64,000 nucleotides of DNA from Bradyrhizobium sp. AUGA SZCCT0158. Lineage in GTDB: Bacteria; Pseudomonadota; Alphaproteobacteria; Rhizobiales; Xanthobacteraceae. This document shows positions 44,985 through 54,851 of the stretch, in pieces; positions within the stretch are counted from its first letter, which is position 1, and each line of letters begins with the position of its first letter. The DNA is taken from positions 186,001-250,000 of the forward strand of contig NZ_JAFCME010000007.1 in assembly GCF_018130065.1 (NCBI RefSeq), given 5' to 3'. The notes beneath the pieces are model-generated. The model saw only the letters and a program-made list of their open reading frames with translations, did not search any database and had not been told where the DNA came from. The position numbers and the translations under genes are program-made.

Positions 44985-45848
44985 TCAGGCGCCGAGGAAG
45001 GACAGGGCCTTCGGCACAAAAACGGCGTGGTTCTGAAAAATCCCGCCATGCCCGGCATCTTCGTAGATGACCAGTTCTGCGCCCGGGATACGGCGCGCCA
45101 TATCGATGCTGTTTTCGGTCGGCACCATGATATCGTTCTCGCCATTCGCGATCAGCACCGGAACGCGGATGCTGCCGAGATCCTGAGGCGCCTGTCGGCC
45201 CCAAGCGGTGATCGCCTTCACCTGCCGCCAGAAAGCGCTGGGCGTAGGTCCTTTGTCCCGGCCTGCCTTGCGCTCTTTCAGCCGTTCCAGGAAGGCTGCC
45301 GCCGCTTGCCGGCCGTTGGTCGTGGACGTGAAGAACAGATAGAATTTTGGATCCCGCAGCGTCAGAAATCCTTTGATCATCAAAGGCCAGGATACCGGCC
45401 ACACCTTGTCGATACCTGTGCCGCCCGCCGGGCCCGTGCCGGCCAGAATGAGCTTTCGCACCAGCTCCGGTGCCTTCAGCGTGATATCCTGCGCCACAAA
45501 TCCGCCGAGGGAAAAGCCGACCAGATCGACTTTTTCGAAGCCCAGCGCGCGGATCAGGGCAATCGCATCCCGCGCCATTTCATCGATGGTCACAGGCGCT
45601 GTTCCGCCCGATGCACCGATACCCCGGTAATTGGTCGCGATCACGCGATGCTTGCTGGCGAGACCATCGACAATCCGCGGATCGAAATTGTCCAGAACAG
45701 CGCCCCAATGATTAAGAAGGATGAGCGGCACGCCGCTCCGAGGGCCGATGTCGCGGTAGACGAAAGATGTCCCCCCGACATTTATCGAGAGCGTGGGTGC
45801 ATCTATGTAGCGCGTCCCCCGTCCGATGTTAGTAACAGAACTAGCCAT
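44985..45848 (-). CDS. Alpha/beta hydrolase
   Basis: A 287-residue hydrolase. The nucleophile elbow is DLVGFSLGGFVAQDI (GFSLGG, catalytic Ser). The oxyanion region is LILLNHWGAVLDNFDPRIVD, where HWG replaces the common HG. The Asp is likely in VPVLIANGENDIMVP and the His in YEDAGHGGIFQNHAVF. Likely substrates are esters, lactones or C-C bonds of a ring-cleavage product; the specific one is unknown. GGAGAAAG precedes ATG 45848. It heads the operon with the MDR and SDR genes. Confidence 0.9.
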   Translation of the reverse strand: MASSVTNIGRGTRYIDAPTLSINVGGTSFVYRDIGPRSGVPLILLNHWGAVLDNFDPRIVDGLASKHRVIATNYRGIGASGGTAPVTIDEMARDAIALIRALGFEKVDLVGFSLGGFVAQDITLKAPELVRKLILAGTGPAGGTGIDKVWPVSWPLMIKGFLTLRDPKFYLFFTSTTNGRQAAAAFLERLKERKAGRDKGPTPSAFWRQVKAITAWGRQAPQDLGSIRVPVLIANGENDIMVPTENSIDMARRIPGAELVIYEDAGHGGIFQNHAVFVPKALSFLGA

Positions 45849-45950
45849 GGCTTTCTCCAGTGTCCGGCTCGGACCGAAAATTCCAAGATGGACGGGATAT
45901 TCGGCCGGATGGCACAACTCCCCTCTTTGCGCGCCAGTACATGTGCTGAA

Positions 45951-46097
45951 TTACGCCAGCCCGAACTGCGACCGCAGAATCTTGTCGAACAGGGCCCGAG
46001 GACACCCGGCGTAGGCGACCTGCCGCGCGGCCTTGCCACACGACGAGCCGGCGAAGACCGTTGTCTTCTTGCGCTCCGGCGCACTCAAACCCGGCAT
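45951..46097 (-). CDS. Possible small leader protein (48 aa)
   Basis: From ATG 46097, preceded by GAGAGGTAAAATA, the frame reads MPGLSAPERKKTTVFAGSSC then GKAARQVAYAGCPRALFDKI and ends at LRSQFGLA. Two cysteines and a net positive charge are visible; no domain is recognised. It would be the first gene of the hydrolase-MDR-SDR operon, between the operators and the hydrolase. It could be a leader peptide or chance. Confidence 0.4.
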   Translation of the reverse strand: MPGLSAPERKKTTVFAGSSCGKAARQVAYAGCPRALFDKILRSQFGLA

Positions 46098-46143
46098 TAT
46101 TTTACCTCTCAGCTATAAAACAGCCCACTTTCCTCATTTTTTT

Positions 46144-46183
46144 ATGACGATCGTCATCTTATGTGTTAGATGATGATCGTCAT
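46144..46183. promoter_or_regulatory. Two tandem TetR operator candidates
   Basis: ATGACGATCGTCAT (46144-46157) is a perfect 14-bp palindrome, and ATGATGATCGTCAT (46170-46183) is the same site with one base change. Their centres are 26 bases apart. They lie between the TetR gene (start 46280) and the divergent hydrolase operon. A similar site sits beside the second TetR gene at 51603. Confidence 0.75.
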
Positions 46184-46279
46184 GAAAAAAGTCAAGCGGA
46201 GTTTTTACGAATCTGAGATCGCTCGGCCGTGGTCAGGACCAACAGGCGCAGGTCCTGCGACCAACGGAGTGAGAAAACG

Positions 46280-46879
46280 ATGAGGGTGTCGCGAGAGAAG
46301 GCGCTCGAGAACCGCGAGCACATCATCGGGACTGCGGCGCGCCTGCTGCGCGAGCATGGTTTCGAGGGGATCGGCGTTGCCGACATCATGAAAGCTGCCG
46401 GCCTGACCCATGGCGGCTTCTATCGCAACTTCGCTTCAAAGGATGATCTGGCGGTCAAGGCCAGCGAACGTGCGATCGCGGACACGACAGCGTTGCTGAA
46501 GGATGGACTGGCCCAACAGCCCAAAGATCCGTTTCGCGAACTCATCGAACGCTATGTGTCATCGGCCCATCGCGACGATCCAGGGTCCGGGTGCATTCTG
46601 CCGGCATTGGCCGTGGACGCCGCGCGGAGCGACGACCCTGCGCTCCGCGCTGTCTTCATCACGGCGATTCAAAACTATCTCGAACAGATTGGGAAACTGT
46701 CGTCCGCGAACCCGAGGGCCATCGGCAGCAGACATCCCGCGGCTATCCTCTCGGAAATGATCGGCGCTGTCATATTGTCTCGGGTGATTGCGGATGCCCC
46801 TCTGGCGGAATCGCTGATGGCCGCCGTGGTGACGGATATTGCCGGACCATCCCCGGAAAACAAATCGGCCGAGGGGTGA
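46280..46879 (+). CDS. TetR-family transcriptional regulator (paralogue 1)
   Basis: A 199-residue repressor-type protein. The N-terminal helix-turn-helix is ALENREHIIGTAARLLREHG, GIGVADIMKAAGLTHGGFYR, NFASKDDLAVKA. The C-terminal ligand domain includes SGCILPALAVDAARSDDPAL and a helical end. ATG 46280 follows ACGGAGTGAGAAAACG. It is divergent from the hydrolase-MDR-SDR operon, with two palindromes in between, which fits autoregulation and repression of that operon. Its DNA-binding core GLTHGGFY is shared with the TetR at 50853. Confidence 0.92.
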   Translation: MRVSREKALENREHIIGTAARLLREHGFEGIGVADIMKAAGLTHGGFYRNFASKDDLAVKASERAIADTTALLKDGLAQQPKDPFRELIERYVSSAHRDDPGSGCILPALAVDAARSDDPALRAVFITAIQNYLEQIGKLSSANPRAIGSRHPAAILSEMIGAVILSRVIADAPLAESLMAAVVTDIAGPSPENKSAEG

Positions 46880-46894
46880 CTTCAGCGTTTGGTC

Positions 46895-47716
46895 TCACCT
46901 GAAATTAGGAGCGCGTTTCTCGATGAAGGCCCGCACGGCTTCGGCATGCTGCGCGGTGCTCGCTGCGAGGATCATCTTCTCGGCCTCGTGGTCCAATGAC
47001 GTCAGGAAGTCAGCCGACAAAGCAAGGTCGAGATTATCCTTGATGGAGGCAAACGCACTCCCCGGACCGTTCGCCAACGTCCTCGCGATCTCAAATGCTT
47101 CGCTCTGCAGGTTGACATCAGGCACCACGCGATTTACCAGCCCCAGCGCTTCGCAGCGGCGTGCGTCGATCCGTTCGGACAAAAACATCAGTTCGCGGGC
47201 ACGCGCCGTCCCGGCCGCCCGGGTCAATAGCCACGAAATTCCGTAATCACCGGTGAGCGCAATCCTGGCATAACCAGTCGTCATGATGGTGGATTCGGCT
47301 GCAATACGAATGTCGCAGGCGAGCGCGATCGCAAGCCCAGCGCCAGCCGCCGGTCCCGGCAGGGCCGCGATGGTGGGTTTACGCACCGAGACAAGCACGC
47401 CGGTCAATGTCCGCTGACGCTCCTTCAGTCGCGCAACCTTGTCGCTGATTGACATCGCCGGTGCGGCCGAACTACCGCCCATCCCCTTGACGTCGCCACC
47501 CGAACAGAAAGCAGTGCCTGCACCAGTAATCAGCAGTGCGCCGACGTCCGGATCGTCCCCATTCTGCTTGATCATTCGGCGCAACGCCGGCGTGAGCTGG
47601 TCGGACAGCGAATTTCGCGCCTCGGGCCGATTCAAGGTGATTACGGCAACGCGATCCCGAATCGCGCACAGCAGTTCGTCCGTCCCTGTATCAATCGAGA
47701 TTGACTCATCCGTCAT
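46895..47716 (-). CDS. Enoyl-CoA hydratase/isomerase family protein
   Basis: A 273-residue crotonase. Hydratases of this family add water to trans-2-enoyl-CoA; other members are isomerases. Motifs are VAVITLNRPEARNSLSDQLT, the oxyanion segment AGTAFCSGGDVKGMGG and KPTIAALPGPAAGAGLAIAL. The position usually held by the catalytic Glu falls in YGISWLLTRAAGTARARELM. The C-terminal end is AFIEKRAPNFR. It is convergent with the TetR gene and is the last gene of the TetR-molybdoenzyme-SDR unit on this strand, 77 bases after the SDR gene. Confidence 0.9.
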   Translation of the reverse strand: MTDESISIDTGTDELLCAIRDRVAVITLNRPEARNSLSDQLTPALRRMIKQNGDDPDVGALLITGAGTAFCSGGDVKGMGGSSAAPAMSISDKVARLKERQRTLTGVLVSVRKPTIAALPGPAAGAGLAIALACDIRIAAESTIMTTGYARIALTGDYGISWLLTRAAGTARARELMFLSERIDARRCEALGLVNRVVPDVNLQSEAFEIARTLANGPGSAFASIKDNLDLALSADFLTSLDHEAEKMILAASTAQHAEAVRAFIEKRAPNFR

Positions 47717-47793
47717 GGTTCTGACCTTTCAGGTCCAGCGTCTGCGGCGCTCTTAGATGAGTAAGCGCGTTACTCGACTGTAACCGCGTTCTG

Positions 47794-48498
47794 TCACCAG
47801 TTTTCGCGGAATGGCCGCAATTCCGCGAGGAATGACCAGGCCGATCGGTCCTGACTGTAGAGATGATACAGTTCGTCGGCGATGGCGACAGGCTTGATGA
47901 AGAATTCATCCGGTTTGTCGCTCATCCGCGCTCGCATCCGGGGCGTATCGATCACGGCGTCGATGAGGACATAGGCGACGTGGACGCCGAGAGGTCCCAT
48001 GTCACGTGCGATCGACTCGGCCAATATACGCTGCGCCGCCTTTGTCGGAGCGAAGCCGGCGAAATTGGCCTTCCCCCGGATCGAAGACGTGTTGCCGGTC
48101 ACCAGGATCGCGCCCTTGCCGCGATCGATCATGTCAGGAGCCACTTCGCGGGCCAGGTACAACAAGCCCATTACGTTGACCTCGAAATTGCCCTTCAGCA
48201 TCTTCGGATCGATCTCGCGAAAGCTTCCCCAGCCTCCTCCGACCGCGTTGTGGATGAGAACCTCGGCGGCTCCAAAACGGCGCTTTACGTCATTAACGAC
48301 GGTCCGCACCTGGCTCTCGTCGGACACGTCGCAGGTTACCGCGTGCACATCGGGAAGCTCTTGCGCAAGGCGGTTGATGAGTTCCGCTGAACGGGCAAGC
48401 GCAATGATACGAAATCCGCCTGCAGAGAACCGCTTGACGATGGCCGCTCCCGTGCCCGGCCCTACTCCGGTCACGATCGCGACTGGTTTATCGGTCAT
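47794..48498 (-). CDS. SDR-like protein lacking the catalytic Tyr (subgroup c10 type), paralogue 2
   Basis: A 234-residue Rossmann-fold protein. The cofactor loop is VAIVTGVGPGTGAAIVKRFS. In the active-site region NFAGFAPTKAAQRILAESIA the lysine is kept but Phe stands where Tyr is expected. Ser is present in ILVTGNTSSIRGKA. It ends FLAELRPFRENW, a variant of the shared RPxxEKW tail. GAAGGGAGCGCTAAA precedes the ATG. It lies 18 bases downstream of the molybdopterin oxidoreductase, so the two are probably cotranscribed. Confidence 0.85.
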   Translation of the reverse strand: MTDKPVAIVTGVGPGTGAAIVKRFSAGGFRIIALARSAELINRLAQELPDVHAVTCDVSDESQVRTVVNDVKRRFGAAEVLIHNAVGGGWGSFREIDPKMLKGNFEVNVMGLLYLAREVAPDMIDRGKGAILVTGNTSSIRGKANFAGFAPTKAAQRILAESIARDMGPLGVHVAYVLIDAVIDTPRMRARMSDKPDEFFIKPVAIADELYHLYSQDRSAWSFLAELRPFRENW

Positions 48499-48516
48499 TT
48501 TAGCGCTCCCTTCGAG

Positions 48517-50838
48517 CTATTGTCCGGCCGCTCTCATGTGAATTCGCTCGGATTGCGATTGATAGGTGGCAGCCTCGTGCGCGGACACCAGGGCCAGACG
48601 GACCGCTACGTTCTTGTGGTAGGGCGTGCCCGCAATGGGATCGCGGTTACCGCTTTCCGTGAGCAGATTGATGCGTGGCCCGTTGATCAGGCGCTCTCCG
48701 TCCAACGTCGGGTATGCCTGACCGTAACCGTGCGGCAGCGCCAGCTGGCCATTCCGCATGGCATCGTCGACCTTGCAGCGGACAACGAGCCGTCCGACCA
48801 CCGACTCGACGGCGATCCAGTCACCATCCTCTGCGCCCAACTCGCTCAGGTCGCTCGAATTGATCAACATGGCGCCGTCCGGATCCTCGCGCCGCCACGC
48901 GGGATCGCGAAAGATCTGGTTGGCATTGAACATGCGGCGGCCACCTGCCGCCAACATGAACGGAAACTCCTTTGGCGCGCCCGCTGCTTGCGGATCGAGC
49001 CGCGCCAGCCATTCCAGCATCTGCGGGACCACCAGCCGAACCTTGCGGTCCGAATGGCTGATCAATGACCAGACCTCGTCATAGTCGTGCCGGGTAACGG
49101 CCGTGCCTTGCCGGGTGGCAACGATCGTGTCGAACAGGAGATCGCCGAGCTGGTGATCCGCCTCCTCGTCCGACGCGCCGATCGCCCGCCGCACCGCTTG
49201 CGGCGATCGCTTCGCGCAAGCCAGCGCCGCCCCCCACAAGGGTGCCGCTGCCGCCGTGCCGTCCGGAAGCGTCTGTCCCAGCGTATGGTAGAGCACCAGG
49301 GCAGGAACTGCGCCGGGGTTTTCCGCGATGAAAGCACGAAAGGCGACGGCGAACTCTGCTCGCGAACGCCGCGCCGTCTCCCGCAGGGGCGCGAGCACAT
49401 TGTCCCCTGGTAGAAGCCCAAGGGCGATGGCAAGCCGCGTGTAGATCTCAGGCTCCGGCAGGGTGCCTGCAAGCGGCGGCAACACACCGGCACGAACATG
49501 AAAATAGTTCGTCGGAAATTCGAAGTTGAACAGGGTGAATTCAGTTTTCTCGAACTGTGAGGACGCCGGGAGAACGTAATGCGCGAGCTGTGCGGTTTCG
49601 GTCATCGCAACGTCGACCACAACGCATAGGTCCAGCGAGCGCAGCGCGCGTTCCACGGCCTGGGTGTTTGCGGCCGTGTTGGCGGGATTGGAACTGTCGA
49701 TCCAGGCGCATCGCAACCGGTCGGGATGGTCCGTGAGCACCGCTTCGGGGAAAATGTTGGGCGGCAACAGGCCCCCAATAATCGCGTCGCCGGTCGGTGC
49801 GAATGTCTGGTTCGGAGAATTGCCCCATAGCGGTTGAAGCCAGCTATGCAATTGGTTAGTACCTTTACGGCCGAAATTGCCGGAAAGCATGATCAGAAGC
49901 TTTTCGAGATAGGAGTTGAGCGTCGAGTTGATGCCTTGCTGGATGCCGAGCTCGACCCGCACCACCATGGCCCTCGCCGCTGCGATCATCGCGGCGCAGC
50001 GCTCCAGATCCGCGATCGAGATATCGGCAGCGGCAGCCCATTCTTCAACGGGGATATCTAATAGCGCCTGCCTCACTTCCGCGAATCCGATCGTGTGCTC
50101 CTCAATGAAGGCATGATCGATCCCGTCGGACCGGACAAGCGTGGCCAGCAGCGCGCCTAGGAGAAACGAGTCCGCGCCGGGACGAACCGCGAGATGCAGA
50201 TCCGCCATTTCGGCGGTTTCGGTTCGCCTGGGATCAATGACGATCAGCTTGCGTGCGGGATCCTTGCGGATTTGATTGAGATGATCGCGCGCATTGGGGA
50301 AGCCGTGCGCAATCCAGGGATTTGCACCGATGACAAGCAAGAGATCGCAATGATGGACGTCCTCGGCGGTGTGGCACGTCTGGCTGCCGAACATGTGGCC
50401 ATTGACCCAGAAGTCGCCGGTTTTTTCCTGCGAAAGGGCATTGAAGACGCTGCGCGAACCCAGTGCGCGCAACAATCCGCTGGCATAGGCGCCGCCGGCG
50501 TGGTTGCCCTGCCCGCCACCGCCGTAAAGGGCAATAGTCTTGCCGCCATATCTGTCGACGATGTCTCGCAGCCGATCTGCGATTTCTGCGATCGCCACGT
50601 CCCACTCGATTGCATCGAAACCGCCGTCGGCGCGACGACGCAGCGGAGTCGTAAGCCGATCCTTGTCATTCGCATAATATGGAATCCGGGTCGCCTTGTT
50701 GCACAGGTAGCCCTGTGATTTCGGGCTCGAACGGTCGCCCCGTACTTTCTCGAGGCGCCCCTCGTTGACCAGGACTTCGATCCCGCAATTGATGTAACAC
50801 AGGTTGCAGGCCGTCTTGAGCCATTTGCCGGCCGTCAT
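48517..50838 (-). CDS. Molybdopterin-dependent oxidoreductase (DMSO reductase superfamily)
   Basis: A 773-residue enzyme with a 4Fe-4S site and bis-MGD cofactor. The cluster motif is CNLCYINCGIEVLVNEGR with a fourth Cys in QGYLCNK. The body has LRDIVDRYGGKTIALYGGGG, CDLLLVIGANPWIAHGFPNA, LIVIDPRRTETAEMADLHLA and GNFGRKGTNQLHSWLQPLWG. The C-terminal cofactor domain includes MLINSSDLSELGAEDGDWIA and LLTESGNRDPIAGTPYHKNV. No Tat signal is visible, so it is probably cytoplasmic. GGGAGGTCAAA precedes the ATG. Redox partner and substrate are unknown. It follows a TetR gene by 14 bases. Confidence 0.88.
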   Translation of the reverse strand: MTAGKWLKTACNLCYINCGIEVLVNEGRLEKVRGDRSSPKSQGYLCNKATRIPYYANDKDRLTTPLRRRADGGFDAIEWDVAIAEIADRLRDIVDRYGGKTIALYGGGGQGNHAGGAYASGLLRALGSRSVFNALSQEKTGDFWVNGHMFGSQTCHTAEDVHHCDLLLVIGANPWIAHGFPNARDHLNQIRKDPARKLIVIDPRRTETAEMADLHLAVRPGADSFLLGALLATLVRSDGIDHAFIEEHTIGFAEVRQALLDIPVEEWAAAADISIADLERCAAMIAAARAMVVRVELGIQQGINSTLNSYLEKLLIMLSGNFGRKGTNQLHSWLQPLWGNSPNQTFAPTGDAIIGGLLPPNIFPEAVLTDHPDRLRCAWIDSSNPANTAANTQAVERALRSLDLCVVVDVAMTETAQLAHYVLPASSQFEKTEFTLFNFEFPTNYFHVRAGVLPPLAGTLPEPEIYTRLAIALGLLPGDNVLAPLRETARRSRAEFAVAFRAFIAENPGAVPALVLYHTLGQTLPDGTAAAAPLWGAALACAKRSPQAVRRAIGASDEEADHQLGDLLFDTIVATRQGTAVTRHDYDEVWSLISHSDRKVRLVVPQMLEWLARLDPQAAGAPKEFPFMLAAGGRRMFNANQIFRDPAWRREDPDGAMLINSSDLSELGAEDGDWIAVESVVGRLVVRCKVDDAMRNGQLALPHGYGQAYPTLDGERLINGPRINLLTESGNRDPIAGTPYHKNVAVRLALVSAHEAATYQSQSERIHMRAAGQ

Positions 50839-50852
50839 TTTGACCTCCCTTG

Positions 50853-51476
50853 TTATGATTTTTCGCAGCGCGTCGCCTTTGTTGTTTTTCGTTGCGGCTT
50901 CCGAGTCCGGCCGCCTGCGGTCTTGCGTCCGGCATCGAGGATGCGGTCGGAAAGTTTCCCCGCGCCGACGGCACGCGACAGCACGATCGATCCCACCATG
51001 GTTGCGATAGCGCCTGTCGCGATTTGGCGGGCCTGTCCAGGTGGCTCACCGGGAAGCAACTCGACAAGGGCGTCGATCATCCTCTCCAGTTTGGAAGCCA
51101 GGGCCTGCTGCTCGCTCGGGCTCGATCGCGCGACATCGACGGCCAGGGTTGGAAGCGCGCAACCGTGTTTGGGATTGTCGCGATGCCGGGGACTAAGATA
51201 ATCGGCGATCAACGCCTCGAAACGTTCCCCGTCGGCCTTCCCGTTCGCCAGTTTTCTCCATCGTCCAGTCGTTTGGTCCATCGCAAAGGCGATCGCCTCG
51301 CTGACAAGCGCGGCACGCGACTCGAAATGGTTATAGAAGCCGCCGTGGGTCAGACCCGCGAGCTTCATCAAGTCGACAACACTGAGCCCTTCCGCGCCTT
51401 TTTGGCGCAAACCGTAGGAAGCATTTTCAACGATTCGATCGTGGGTTTGACGCCTGTGGTCTTCTACGTATCGCAT
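50853..51476 (-). CDS. TetR-family transcriptional regulator (paralogue 2)
   Basis: A 207-residue regulator. The helix-turn-helix is IVENASYGLRQKGAEGLSVV, DLMKLAGLTHGGFYNHFESR. The ligand domain has HGCALPTLAVDVARSSPSEQ, the same CxLPxLAVD motif as the TetR at 46280. The C-terminus is Arg/Lys-rich. CGGAGTGGCG precedes ATG 51476, and the frame is open upstream. It is cotranscribed with the molybdopterin oxidoreductase, and the divergent thiolase gene starts 171 bases away with an operator-like palindrome in between. Confidence 0.92.
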   Translation of the reverse strand: MRYVEDHRRQTHDRIVENASYGLRQKGAEGLSVVDLMKLAGLTHGGFYNHFESRAALVSEAIAFAMDQTTGRWRKLANGKADGERFEALIADYLSPRHRDNPKHGCALPTLAVDVARSSPSEQQALASKLERMIDALVELLPGEPPGQARQIATGAIATMVGSIVLSRAVGAGKLSDRILDAGRKTAGGRTRKPQRKTTKATRCEKS

Positions 51477-51600
51477 CGCCACTCCGTGCAAGGTCCTAAG
51501 GTGATCGGCTGCACAACCCGTCCCCATCCCCTCGAAGCAATTCTGGAACCGCGCGTCCTTGAAGTTCACGGCAACATTTCATTGCAATGCTGGCTATCTT

Positions 51601-51618
51601 ATATGACTATCATCATAT
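51601..51618. promoter_or_regulatory. TetR operator candidate between TetR 2 and the thiolase
   Basis: ATATGACTATCATCATAT is a 6-6-6 inverted repeat. Its inner 14 bases (ATGACTATCATCAT) match the 46144 palindrome at 12 of 14 positions. It lies 30 bases before the thiolase ATG, close to where the promoter should end. Confidence 0.6.
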
Positions 51619-51647
51619 AACAACACCTATCAACAGGAGAGTTCGCC

Positions 51648-52847
<1,200 letters not shown>

Positions 52848-52942
52848 CACGGCCGAACCGACCAGAAAGGGCTCGGCGAGCGCGCGAACCGCGTCACTCG
52901 CCGCCTTGTGACCTGCCTATCCCTATCAGCGCGAAAGTTCCC

Positions 52943-54166
52943 ATGGCTGGCCAGTGCCAAACGACCAAAAGCGTGCCGAGGGACGTTCCCGTCTCCAGCG
53001 GCCTGGCGATCGCAGTTCTTTCCGTCCTGGCCGCCATGGGAACGCTCGCGACCAATATCTTGCTGCCGTCGCTGCCACAAATTGCGATCTCATTGAATGT
53101 GACCAGCGCAGCGGTTACATCCGCCATCACCGTCTTTCTTGCGGTGTTCGGGATAGGCCAGCTCCTGGTCGGACCGCTTTCGGATCGCTACGGAAGACGC
53201 TGGCCAGTCCTGATCGGATTTGCCGTGTTCTTCGGGGGCAGCGTCTGGTGCGGTCTGGCAACAGATCTACCTAATCTTCTGGCCGGCCGCATCGTGCAGG
53301 CTGCTGGCGCTTGCGCGACGTCAGTGTTGTCTCGCGCCATTGCCCGCGACATGTTCAGTGGGCCGGCATTGGCGCGCGCGATGGCGCTGATCATGATCGT
53401 GATGTCCGCAGCCCCCGGATTCTCGCCTCTGCTTGGCGGCGCACTCGATCACAGTTTTGGCTGGCGCTCCGAATTCGCTCTCGTCGCTGCCTTTGCCGCA
53501 GTTGGCGCGATTGCCTACGGCATTGTCCTCGGCGAAACTCACAAGTCGATCCGCACTCCGCTCAACCTGGTCGCAATCGCCAGGACCTATGCTGGCCTGA
53601 TTGGCGATCGTCGTTTCGCGATCCCGGCTGCAACCTCGAGCCTGATCCTAGGCGGTTTGTTCTCCATGTTTTCGGCTGCGCCGCGCCTGTTCATTGAAGC
53701 GATGCACTTCACGCCTATCCAGCTCGGCCTCTTCTTCGCCGGCACCGTCTTTATCGTATTCGCCGCGGGCATGCTGGCGACGAAATTGGCGCCACGCTAC
53801 GGGCTCGATCGCCCAATCCGGGCGGGACTGTGGGCGACGGCCGCGAGCAGCGTTGCGATCCTGCTCATCTCGAAGATCAGCCCGACTTTCTTGCCGTTTC
53901 TGGGCGCGATGTGCGTCTTCCTCCTCGGCATGGGCGTTGTCAGTCCACTGGCTACCGCCCGCGCGCTCTCTCCATTCGGGGAGAAAGCCGGCGCGGCCTC
54001 GGCACTGCTGGGCTTCTGGCAGATGATGAACGCCGCAATCGGCGTATGGCTTGCTGCCACGGTGTCGCATGAAGCAATGTTGGCGCTGGGCGTCGTGCTG
54101 AGCGGGTTTTCACTGCTGGCGCTTGGTCTGTACGCGCGGGGTCTGAGGTCACCTGCTCCCCATTAG
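52943..54166 (+). CDS. MFS transporter, Bcr/CflA drug-resistance type
   Basis: A 407-residue inner-membrane transporter with about twelve helices. The N-terminal region is AIAVLSVLAAMGTLATNILL then PSLPQIAISLNVTSAAVTSA. The MFS signature appears as QLLVGPLSDRYGRRWPVLIG, and RIVQAAGACATSVLSRAIAR is the Bcr/CflA helix-4 motif. Such proteins export drugs or small metabolites by proton antiport. It lies 96 bases after the thiolase gene on the same strand, so it could export a pathway intermediate. Its stop overlaps the convergent flavin reductase end by four bases. Confidence 0.9.
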   Translation: MAGQCQTTKSVPRDVPVSSGLAIAVLSVLAAMGTLATNILLPSLPQIAISLNVTSAAVTSAITVFLAVFGIGQLLVGPLSDRYGRRWPVLIGFAVFFGGSVWCGLATDLPNLLAGRIVQAAGACATSVLSRAIARDMFSGPALARAMALIMIVMSAAPGFSPLLGGALDHSFGWRSEFALVAAFAAVGAIAYGIVLGETHKSIRTPLNLVAIARTYAGLIGDRRFAIPAATSSLILGGLFSMFSAAPRLFIEAMHFTPIQLGLFFAGTVFIVFAAGMLATKLAPRYGLDRPIRAGLWATAASSVAILLISKISPTFLPFLGAMCVFLLGMGVVSPLATARALSPFGEKAGAASALLGFWQMMNAAIGVWLAATVSHEAMLALGVVLSGFSLLALGLYARGLRSPAPH

Positions 54167-54816
54167 GAGCCATGGAACTCCGGTTTGCTGCTGCCTGGCG
54201 GGCGCGGCATCTCAAACATGTTCTCCGTCTTGACCTCGAGGTAATCACCACCACGGCCGGCGCGCAGTATGGGACGCGCAAGTGCAGTGTTGTAGACGCC
54301 GTCCTCGATCAAAGACTTGTCGATGTATACTGCGACGACCTCGCCGAGTACGAACCATCCTTCGACCTTCTCACCGCGCGCATTCGCCAACTGAGAGACC
54401 TCGACGACCTTGCATTCCATCGCGGCCCTGCTCTCGCCTACCCGCGGCACCGCTACGTGGCGCCCGGGGATTGGCGTCAGCCCTGCTGTTTCGAACTCGC
54501 TCACGCCGTGATCGAGCGGCGTCGCCGTCACGTTCATGCGCTCGCCCAGATCCATCGTAACTAGATTCCAAACAAATTCGTGGGTCTCGCTGATGTTCTT
54601 GACGGTGTCCTTCCACGAAATTGAGGAGAACCCGATTATCGGAGGGTCGTAGAGGAACGCGTTGAAGAAGCTGTATGGAGCGAGGTTCAGTTGACCAGCC
54701 GCATTGCGTGACGAAATCCAACCAATCGGACGCGGCGCGACAATCGCGTTGAATGGATTATGTCGGAGCCCGTGGCCCTTCGAAGGCTCGTAGTAGTGGA
54801 AGTCGGCCAGATGCAT
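54163..54816 (-). CDS. Flavin reductase-like domain protein
   Basis: A 217-residue FMN-binding split-barrel protein. Features are NAIVAPRPIGWISSRNAAGQ (FMN site), NLAPYSFFNAFLYDPPIIGF, SWKDTVKNISETHEFVWNLV and EVVAVYIDKSLIEDGVYNTA. Such proteins supply reduced flavin to a monooxygenase or act on their own. I chose ATG 54816 because GGGGGAATTC precedes it; a GTG at 54855 overlapping the previous stop (GTGA) is the alternative. It ends the seven-gene ligase operon and follows a nitronate monooxygenase-like gene, a possible partner. Confidence 0.88.
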   Translation of the reverse strand: MHLADFHYYEPSKGHGLRHNPFNAIVAPRPIGWISSRNAAGQLNLAPYSFFNAFLYDPPIIGFSSISWKDTVKNISETHEFVWNLVTMDLGERMNVTATPLDHGVSEFETAGLTPIPGRHVAVPRVGESRAAMECKVVEVSQLANARGEKVEGWFVLGEVVAVYIDKSLIEDGVYNTALARPILRAGRGGDYLEVKTENMFEMPRPPGSSKPEFHGS

Positions 54817-54851
54817 GAATTCCCCCGGCAGTGATATTTTGCTCGGAAAGC

